DNA of 10,162 nt from Actinophytocola sp036402745. Lineage in GTDB: Bacteria; Actinomycetota; Actinomycetes; Mycobacteriales; Pseudonocardiaceae. Made by a program: the position numbers and the translations under genes. Below the pieces are notes generated by a model, which saw nothing but the letters and a program-made list of their open reading frames with translations, did not search any database and was not told the DNA's origin. This document shows positions 5,652-10,162 of the stretch, in pieces (position 1 is the first letter of the stretch; every line of letters begins with the position of its first letter). The stretch is taken from positions 1 through 10,162 of the forward strand of contig NZ_DASWSJ010000118.1 in assembly GCF_036402745.1 (NCBI RefSeq), read 5' to 3'.

Positions 5652-6689
5652 ATGACCGGAGCAGGCGCACGGATGGCCGCGGAGATCGCCGAGCAGCCGT
5701 CGGTGTTCGACTCCGTCGTCGCCCGGCGGACCGAGCTCGCCGGGGTGGCCGGGCGGCTCGCGGCCCAGCGGCCGCGGTTCGCGTTGCTCGCCGCGCGGGG
5801 CTCGAGCGACCACGCGGCGCTGTACGCGAAGTACCTGATCGAGGTACTGCTCGAACTTCCGGCTGGTCTCGTCTCGCCGTCCACGACCACGCTCTACGGC
5901 GCCCAGCCGGACCTGAGCGGCGTGCTGTACGTGACGGTCAGCCAGAGTGGCGGTTCACCCGATCTGGTGGAGGCGACCAAGGCCGCCCGCGGCCGGGGCG
6001 CGCTCACCGTCGCCGTCACCAACACGCTGGGCTCGCCACTGGCCGAGACCGCCGAGCACGCCGTGCACATCGGCGCGGGCGAGGAGCTCGCGGTCGCGGC
6101 CACCAAGACCTACACCGCCACGCTGCTCACGCTGTACCTGCTGGTCGACGCCGCGCGCGGGGGACGTGGCGAGGCGGTGGCCGACCTCGGCGAGCTGGCC
6201 GAGCGGGCGCTCGCCGGGTCGGCCGACGCGGTCACCGCCGCCGTGGAGCGCTACCGGAAGGTGGAACGCGTGGTGACCACGGGGCGCGGCTACTCCTCGG
6301 CCACCGCGGCCGAGGCGGCGCTCAAGCTCGCCGAGACCAGCTACCTCGGCGCCCGCGCGTACAGCGGCGCCGACCTGCTGCACGGCCCGGTCGCCGCGAT
6401 CGACTCCGGCACCGGCGTCGTCGCCGTCACCAGCAAGGGCCGCGGCGGCGAGGCCATGCACGACGTGGTGGCCGCGGTCCGCGAGCGGGGCGCCGACGTG
6501 CTCGCGGTCGGCTCGGCGGCCGCCGACGTGCCGGCCTCCGCGCGCATCGACGTGCCGGCCACGGCCGAGGAGGTCGCGCCGATCCTGGAGATCCTGCCGT
6601 TGCAGCGGCTGGCGCTCGAGCTGTCGCTGGCCCGCGGCGGCGACCCGGACCAGCCACGCGGGCTGTCGAAGATCACCCGGACTCGGTGA
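5652..6689 (+). CDS. Double-SIS-domain amino-sugar-phosphate enzyme (GlmS isomerase-domain/NagB-II/NagS-like)
   Basis: This 345-aa cytoplasmic protein equals the isomerase half of GlmS without the glutaminase domain. The first SIS domain (about 30-165) carries RGSSDHAA (49-56), the sugar-phosphate loop SQSGGSPD (97-104) and AATKTYTATL (149-158). The second (about 190-320) carries GRGYSSATAAEAALKLAE (211-228) and LLHGP (242-246). Against my recall of E. coli GlmS, Glu481 (here 228), His504 (244) and C-terminal Lys603 (340, in RGLSK) are kept, but Glu488 is Arg235. Such proteins are usually annotated GlcN-6-P deaminases. I recall that a Streptomyces relative, NagS (SCO4393), was described as a GlcNAc-6-P dehydratase, which this active site would suit better. 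ATG 5652 has AGGAGGA 3 nt upstream; the open frame reaching back to 4983 is antisense to dasR. It follows a dre site and is first in an operon with nagK. Confidence 0.88.
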   Translation: MTGAGARMAAEIAEQPSVFDSVVARRTELAGVAGRLAAQRPRFALLAARGSSDHAALYAKYLIEVLLELPAGLVSPSTTTLYGAQPDLSGVLYVTVSQSGGSPDLVEATKAARGRGALTVAVTNTLGSPLAETAEHAVHIGAGEELAVAATKTYTATLLTLYLLVDAARGGRGEAVADLGELAERALAGSADAVTAAVERYRKVERVVTTGRGYSSATAAEAALKLAETSYLGARAYSGADLLHGPVAAIDSGTGVVAVTSKGRGGEAMHDVVAAVRERGADVLAVGSAAADVPASARIDVPATAEEVAPILEILPLQRLALELSLARGGDPDQPRGLSKITRTR

Positions 6690-6715
6690 CGATCACATTC
6701 GACGCGTTTGGTGCA

Positions 6716-6744
6716 TTACCGGAAGGGGTTCCTCGCCCTACACT
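6716..6744 (+). promoter_or_regulatory. Likely leaderless promoter of the HxlR gene
   Basis: TACACT (6739-6744) is a good -10 hexamer exactly 7 nt before GTG 6752, the usual spacing of leaderless actinobacterial transcripts. A weak -35, TTACCG (6716-6721), stands 17 nt farther up. This would give the HxlR gene and nagK expression independent of the dre-controlled promoter. Confidence 0.55.
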
Positions 6745-6751
6745 GTCCGAG

Positions 6752-7222
6752 GTGCGAAGGACCTCGTTCGCCCGCTGGCCGTGCTCCGTCGCAAGAACCA
6801 TGGACCTGCTCGGTGACCAGTGGACGCTGCTCGTGCTACGCGAGGCGTTCTACGGGGTGCGCCGGTTCGACCGGTTCCAGGCCTCGCTCGGCATCGCCCG
6901 CAACACGCTCACCGAGCGGCTGGACCGCCTCACCGGCGCCGGCCTGCTCGACCGGGTCCGCTACCAGGACCGTCCGGCCCGCTACGAGTACCCGCTCACC
7001 GACATGGGCCGCGACTTCTTCCCCGCGCTCGCCGCGATCATCCGCTGGGGCGACGTCTGGCTCGACGACGGCACCGGGCCACCCGCGCTGCTGCGCCACC
7101 TCGACTGCGGCCAGCACACCACGGCCGACGTGCGCTGCCCGCACTGCGGCGGCGCGCTCGACGCCGAGCGGGTGACGTTCGAGCCGGGACCTGGACTGTC
7201 CACTGTGGAGGGAGCGCCGTGA
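6752..7222 (+). CDS. HxlR-family winged-helix transcriptional regulator
   Basis: This 156-aa regulator has the typical HxlR core: SVARTMDLLGDQWTLLVLRE (12-31), recognition helix region ARNTLTERLDRL (49-60), a wing (YQDRPARYEYPLT, 71-83) and the closing LAAIIRWGDVWL (93-104). Cys11 occupies the conserved N-terminal cysteine position that senses oxidants or electrophiles in YodB, HypR and QorR. A C-terminal segment with Cys119-Gly-Gln-His122 and Cys129-Pro-His-Cys132 looks like a zinc ribbon, common in actinobacterial members. GTG 6752 is preferred because MRRTSF-type starts are usual and a -10 box lies 7 nt upstream. The alternative GTG 6686 overlaps the SIS stop (GTGA) but would add 22 residues unlike the family and has no ribosome site. 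It is the middle gene between the SIS enzyme and nagK. Its target and inducer are unknown. Confidence 0.88.
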   Translation: MRRTSFARWPCSVARTMDLLGDQWTLLVLREAFYGVRRFDRFQASLGIARNTLTERLDRLTGAGLLDRVRYQDRPARYEYPLTDMGRDFFPALAAIIRWGDVWLDDGTGPPALLRHLDCGQHTTADVRCPHCGGALDAERVTFEPGPGLSTVEGAP

Positions 7223-8172
7223 CCGGTGGCCGGGTCGTCGGCGTCGACGTGGGCGGCACGTCCAGCCGCGCGCTCGCGATGACCCTGGACGGCACGCCGC
7301 TCGGGCGCGGGTCCGCCGGCGGCGGCAACCCCAACTCGCACCCGCCCGACCTGGCCGCGAAGCGCGTGGCCGAGGCGGTGCGGGACGCCCTCGCCCCCGG
7401 CGGCGGCGAGGTGCGTGGCTGCCTGCTCGGCCTCGCCGGCGAGAGCAAGTTCACCGACCCGACGGTTGTCGACACGTTCACCTCGGCGCTGCGCCAGGTC
7501 GGCATCGCGGGCCCGATCAGCGTGCTCAGCGACGCCGAGGTCGCGTTCGCGGCGGGCACCGGCGAGCCGGACGGCACGGTGGTGATCAGCGGCACCGGCG
7601 CGGTCGCCGCGCGGATCGCCGGGCACCGCAAGACCTCCTGGGTCGACGGCTGGGGGTGGCTGCTCGGCGACGAGGGCTCGGCGTACTGGATCGGCCGCGA
7701 GGCGGTGCGCACGACGTTGCGCCAGCTGCAGGCGGGCGAGCCGCCGTCGCCGCTGGCCGAGGCGGTGCTGGTCGAGGCGCTGCCGTCGTTGACGTCGGTG
7801 GCGGAGCCGCGGGTGGTGAACCGGCTGATCACCGCGGCCAACGCCGAGGCGCCGGTCCGGCTGGCCCGGTTCGCGTCGATGGTCAGCACGTGCGCGGCGA
7901 CGGACCCGGCCGCGGCGGGAATCGTCGCGCGGGCGGCGGACCTGCTCGCGGGGCTCGCCGTGGCCGCGCGGCCGGCCGGGGACTCGCCGATCGTGCTGGC
8001 GGGCAGCGTGATCGGGCCGGACAGCCCGGTCGGCGTCGCGCTGCGGGCCGCGCTCGCCGAGCTGACGCCGGCACCGGTGCTGTTCGCGACCGACGGTGCC
8101 GCGGGGGCGGCGTGGCTCGCCGCGCTGGAGGTCGTCGGGCCGGACGCGCCCCGGCCTAGAACGCGACCGTGA
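7219..8172 (+). CDS. nagK: N-acetylglucosamine kinase, BadF/BadG/NAGK family
   Basis: This 317-aa ASKHA-fold kinase probably phosphorylates GlcNAc (or a related amino sugar) to the 6-phosphate with ATP. Motifs in order are the phosphate-1 loop VDVGGTSSR (9-17), LLGLAG (69-74), SDAEVAFAAGT (104-114) with the likely catalytic base Asp105, phosphate-2 ISGTGA (123-128), and DGWGWLLGDEGSAYWIG (143-159), which is nearly the same as in mammalian NAGK. An adenosine-site-like VLAGSVIGPDSP follows near the C-terminus. The GTG start overlaps the HxlR stop (GTGA) and has GGAGGGAG just upstream, so translation is coupled. In many Streptomyces NagK is a ROK kinase; this is a non-homologous solution to the same step. 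The last 17 bases overlap the 3' end of the convergent phosphatase gene. Confidence 0.9.
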   Translation: MTGGRVVGVDVGGTSSRALAMTLDGTPLGRGSAGGGNPNSHPPDLAAKRVAEAVRDALAPGGGEVRGCLLGLAGESKFTDPTVVDTFTSALRQVGIAGPISVLSDAEVAFAAGTGEPDGTVVISGTGAVAARIAGHRKTSWVDGWGWLLGDEGSAYWIGREAVRTTLRQLQAGEPPSPLAEAVLVEALPSLTSVAEPRVVNRLITAANAEAPVRLARFASMVSTCAATDPAAAGIVARAADLLAGLAVAARPAGDSPIVLAGSVIGPDSPVGVALRAALAELTPAPVLFATDGAAGAAWLAALEVVGPDAPRPRTRP

Positions 8173-8872
8173 CGACGACGGCGGTCGCGTTGTCCTGACC
8201 GCCGGCCACGTCCGCGGCGCCGAGCAGCCGCTCGACCATGGCGGCGGGCTCGATGTGCAGCCGCAGGATCTCGCGGATCCGCTGGTAGGGGACCTGCTCG
8301 GCGATGCCGTCGCTGCACAGCAGGTACACGTCACCGGGCGCGGGCACGATGCTCAGCACGTCCGGCTCGGGGCGCATGGCGTGCCCGACGTAGCGGGTCA
8401 GGTGGTAGCGGGCGGCCTTGGCCTGCGGCGAGTCGTAGGCGTAGAGCCCGTGCGCGACGCCGAGCCAGGCCATCGTGTGGTCGACGGTGAGCAGCTCGAG
8501 CAGGTCGTCGCGGAACCGGTAGACGCGGGAGTCGCCGAGCTGGGCCAGCCACAGGCCGTCGGCGCCGGCGAGGAGCGCGGTGAGCGTGCAGCCGGCGAGG
8601 CCCACGTCGCCGCGGCCGAGGTCGATGACCTGGTCCTGCGCAGCCTCGACCGCGTCCCGGATCGTCTTCGGCCCGATGTCGCCCCGCGCGGCGCGGATGC
8701 GCTCGACGAAGGTGTCCACAGTGGCGCGCCCGGCCAGCGCGCTGCCCTCGCTGTCACCCATGCCGTCGGCGACGACGGCCAGCAACGGCTCGAGGTCGAG
8801 GTGCGCGACGTCGAAGTTCGCCCGGTACCGGCGGCCGACCTCGCTACCGGCCGCACCGCGTAAGCCGTTCAC
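8156..8872 (-). CDS. PP2C-family (PPM) serine/threonine protein phosphatase
   Basis: This 238-aa metal-dependent phosphatase removes phosphate from Ser/Thr of proteins, countering Hanks-type (Pkn) kinases. The PPM motifs are all present: RRYRANFD (14-21), metal-binding VADGMG (34-39, Asp36), GCTLTALL (94-101), LGDSRVYR (112-119), TVDHT (129-133), HLTRYVG (157-163), CSDG (186-189, Asp188) and the final DNATAVVV (227-234, Asp227). There is no membrane anchor or extra domain, so it is a soluble, minimal bacterial type close to the usual catalytic size. The GTG start at 8872 overlaps the TGA of the upstream DUF3159 gene (GTGA), with AGGA about 9 nt before it, so the two are translationally coupled. 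No kinase gene is visible in the window. Confidence 0.92.
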   Translation of the reverse strand: MNGLRGAAGSEVGRRYRANFDVAHLDLEPLLAVVADGMGDSEGSALAGRATVDTFVERIRAARGDIGPKTIRDAVEAAQDQVIDLGRGDVGLAGCTLTALLAGADGLWLAQLGDSRVYRFRDDLLELLTVDHTMAWLGVAHGLYAYDSPQAKAARYHLTRYVGHAMRPEPDVLSIVPAPGDVYLLCSDGIAEQVPYQRIREILRLHIEPAAMVERLLGAADVAGGQDNATAVVVTVAF

Positions 8873-9516
8873 GCGGGCATCCTAGGGTGCCGCAGGCCCG
8901 GGTGGTCGGCCGGCAGCGACCGGCGCAGGACGACCGCGCTCGCCGCGACCGTCGCCGCGACGAGCGGCCAGCTGAGCGCGACCCGCGCCACGCCGAGCGC
9001 GACCACCCAGCCGGACCACCAGAGGATGCCGAACACGAGCACGCGCACGGCGTACTGCCCGACCCAGACCCAGCTGGCGCGGCCGTACGCGCGGACGAGG
9101 TCGGGGTCGCGGCGCCAGCGGGTCTTCTGGCCGAGCAGCACGCCGACGACCACGCCGAGCAGCGGCCAGCGGATGAGGATGCTGACCGCCCAGGCAAGCG
9201 CACTGGCCACATTGGACAGCAGCTGGATGAGGAAGAAGTCCTGCGCACGGCCGGTGTAGAGGGCGACGAGCGCGGCGCCGGCGACCGCGGCGACGCCGGC
9301 GAGCACGGCGGTGACCCGGCCGCCCCGGACCAGCCGGACCGTGCCGATCACCGCGCCGGCGGCGACCGCGGCGAGCGCGCCCCAGCCGAGCGAGCGACCG
9401 GTGAGGAGCCAGCCGAGGACGAACACGGCCGGGGGGATGCTGGCGTCGACCGCGCCGCGCCGGCCGCCGAGGAGCTCACGCAGCGACAGTTGCCGCTCGG
9501 TCGCCTGGTCGGTCAC
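8869..9516 (-). CDS. DUF3159-family integral membrane protein
   Basis: This 215-aa membrane protein of unknown function is widespread in actinobacteria (Rv2693c-like). The family signatures I recognise are LRELLGGRRGAVDASIPP (12-29), the GRAQDFFLIQLLSN loop (89-102), RWPLLG (116-121) and LGQKTRWRRDPDL before YGRASWVWVGQYAVR. Five or six helices are likely (about 30-60, 68-86, 103-128, 150-172, 176-200). GTG 9516 is preferred to ATG 9534 because GAGGCAGG lies about 8 nt upstream and the first six residues of the longer form do not resemble the family; this choice is not certain. It is first of a two-gene operon with the PP2C phosphatase, which hints at, but does not prove, a shared role. Confidence 0.87.
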   Translation of the reverse strand: MTDQATERQLSLRELLGGRRGAVDASIPPAVFVLGWLLTGRSLGWGALAAVAAGAVIGTVRLVRGGRVTAVLAGVAAVAGAALVALYTGRAQDFFLIQLLSNVASALAWAVSILIRWPLLGVVVGVLLGQKTRWRRDPDLVRAYGRASWVWVGQYAVRVLVFGILWWSGWVVALGVARVALSWPLVAATVAASAVVLRRSLPADHPGLRHPRMPA

Positions 9517-9544
9517 CGTGCAAGCCTGCCTCATGCGCCGCCGG

Positions 9545-9563
9545 TGAGGTAGCCCTAACCCTC
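9545..9563. promoter_or_regulatory. IdeR/DtxR-like box (weak)
   Basis: TGAGGTAGCCCTAACCCTC agrees with the mycobacterial IdeR consensus TWAGGTWAGSCTWACCTWA at 14 of 19 positions, with AGGTA in the left half and CTAACC in the right. It lies 28 nt before the chosen DUF3159 start. Mismatches fall in the centre and at the outer right end, so binding is uncertain. Confidence 0.25.
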
Positions 9564-9569
9564 GCTGGT

Positions 9570-9592
9570 AGCACGTTTTGTGATAACGTGCT
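9570..9592 (+). promoter_or_regulatory. Inverted repeat over a -10-like element, upstream of the zinc-knuckle/HTH gene
   Basis: AGCACGTT (9570-9577) and AACGTGCT (9585-9592) are perfect 8-bp arms around a 7-nt spacer. A -10-like GATAAC with an extended TG (TGTGATAAC, 9579-9587) overlaps the right arm, so a bound dimer would occlude the promoter of the gene starting at 9623. The same position could also affect the divergent DUF3159 promoter. Confidence 0.55.
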
Positions 9593-9622
9593 GGTCGTTT
9601 GTCGGCACGAAATCAGGTGACC

Positions 9623-10162
9623 ATGGCCAACGTCAACCGACCCACCAGCTGCCTGGCCTGCGGCCGCCTGATGCCGTCGCAGCACGGAAAGGGTCGTCGG
9701 CGTCGGTACTGCGACGCCACCTGCCGCAGCACCGCACGACGGTCCCGGGCCGCCTCCGTCAACGCGGACCTGACGGTCCACGCGCGTAAAGGTTACCTTG
9801 ACGGTGGCGGTTCGGCCCCGCTGGAGGTGGTGACGCGGGCCCGCGAGCAGGCACGCAGTGCCGAGGAGGCGCTGCGGCAGGCGGTGGAGCGCGCCCGCGA
9901 CGCCGGCCACACCTGGCAGGAGATCGGCGAGGTTCTCGGCACCTCACGGCAGGCGGCGTTCCAGCGGTTCGGCCGCCCGGTCGATCCGGCGACGGGCGCG
10001 GACCCGCGCCAGGACGTGCTGCCCGAGGCGGCCAACCGCGCGGTCGCGTTGCTGGCCGAGCTCGTGGCCGGCCGGTGGTCGGTCGTGCGTGCCGACTTCG
10101 ACCGGGCGATGCTCGCGGAGGTCACCGAGGACAGGCTCGCGTCGGTGTGGGCGCAGGTGGCG
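9623..10162 (+). CDS. Zinc-knuckle/HTH protein with DUF3887-like segment (3' end outside window)
   Basis: This frame is open for 180 codons to the window edge, so the gene is partial. ATG 9623 has AGGTG about 4 nt upstream. Residues 10-34 hold Cys10-X2-Cys13 and Cys30-X3-Cys34 in a basic context (GKGRRRRYCDATCR), a zinc-knuckle-like element. Residues 67-94 are a charged helix with coiled-coil character. Residues 95-117 (GHTWQEIGEVLGTSRQAAFQ) look like a helix-turn-helix with recognition helix SRQAAFQRF. From about 132, LPEAANRAVALLAELVAGRW, then VRADFDRAML and RLASVWAQV, resembles the start of a DUF3887 domain. The likely role is DNA binding with a sensory or dimerising C-terminus, inferred from architecture only. 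It could autoregulate through the inverted repeat just upstream. Some of the minus-strand frames across it are shadows. Confidence 0.8.
   Translation, partial: MANVNRPTSCLACGRLMPSQHGKGRRRRYCDATCRSTARRSRAASVNADLTVHARKGYLDGGGSAPLEVVTRAREQARSAEEALRQAVERARDAGHTWQEIGEVLGTSRQAAFQRFGRPVDPATGADPRQDVLPEAANRAVALLAELVAGRWSVVRADFDRAMLAEVTEDRLASVWAQVA

Noticed and set aside
6686..6751. Longer HxlR start overlapping the SIS stop codon
   Set aside because: No ribosome site, 22 atypical residues, and a good leaderless promoter just before GTG 6752. It remains possible because GTGA overlaps are common here.
6982..8334. Long minus-strand open frames opposite nagK
   Set aside because: Composition is Arg/Pro/Ala-rich without domains; nagK motifs on the plus strand are unambiguous.
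1..10162. tRNA, rRNA, CRISPR, transposase or attachment-site signals
   Set aside because: No cloverleaf-like segments, regularly spaced repeats, transposase motifs or flanking terminal repeats were seen on either strand.

Overview
The window is very high G+C DNA with GTG starts, GTGA gene overlaps and likely leaderless promoters. This points to an actinobacterium. The protein families (streptogrisin-type secreted protease, DasR, DUF3159, DUF3887) and recurrent GTCCACTGTGG motifs suggest Pseudonocardiales, perhaps Amycolatopsis. That placement is an inference; no marker gene is present. No RNA genes, CRISPR arrays or insertion sequences are visible.

Left part (1-2087): a strong hairpin (1-38) lies behind a secreted S1-family serine protease gene (66-989, minus). 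Upstream of it on the same strand is a membrane protein of unknown function with a low-complexity tail (1185-1961). A divergent promoter region (1962-2087) follows.

Middle left (2088-4650): a threonine/serine ammonia-lyase-like PLP enzyme (plus strand) runs convergently, stop to stop, against a 14-helix DHA2-type MFS exporter (minus). Both stop codons sit inside an 18-bp perfect palindrome.

Centre (4651-8172): this is an amino-sugar locus. A DasR-type GntR/UTRA repressor (4724-5479, minus) is divergent from a SIS-domain sugar-phosphate enzyme (5652-6689), an HxlR-family regulator (6752-7222) and an N-acetylglucosamine kinase of the BadF/NAGK family (7219-8172). A near-consensus DasR operator (dre, 5607-5622) lies just before the SIS gene. 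The likely logic is that NagK makes GlcNAc-6-phosphate, the SIS enzyme acts on an amino-sugar phosphate, and DasR represses the operon until amino-sugar phosphates accumulate. The SIS enzyme carries Arg where GlmS has its catalytic Glu488, so it may not be a simple deaminase or isomerase. The HxlR gene in the middle has its own likely leaderless promoter. I consider this locus the most interesting part of the window.

Right part (8156-10162): a PP2C-type protein phosphatase and a DUF3159 membrane protein form a minus-strand pair with GTGA overlap. They are divergent from a gene running off the right edge (9623 onward), which encodes a Cys4 zinc-knuckle, a helix-turn-helix and a DUF3887-like segment. 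The divergent intergenic region holds an 8-bp-arm inverted repeat over a -10-like GATAAC and a weak IdeR/DtxR-like box.
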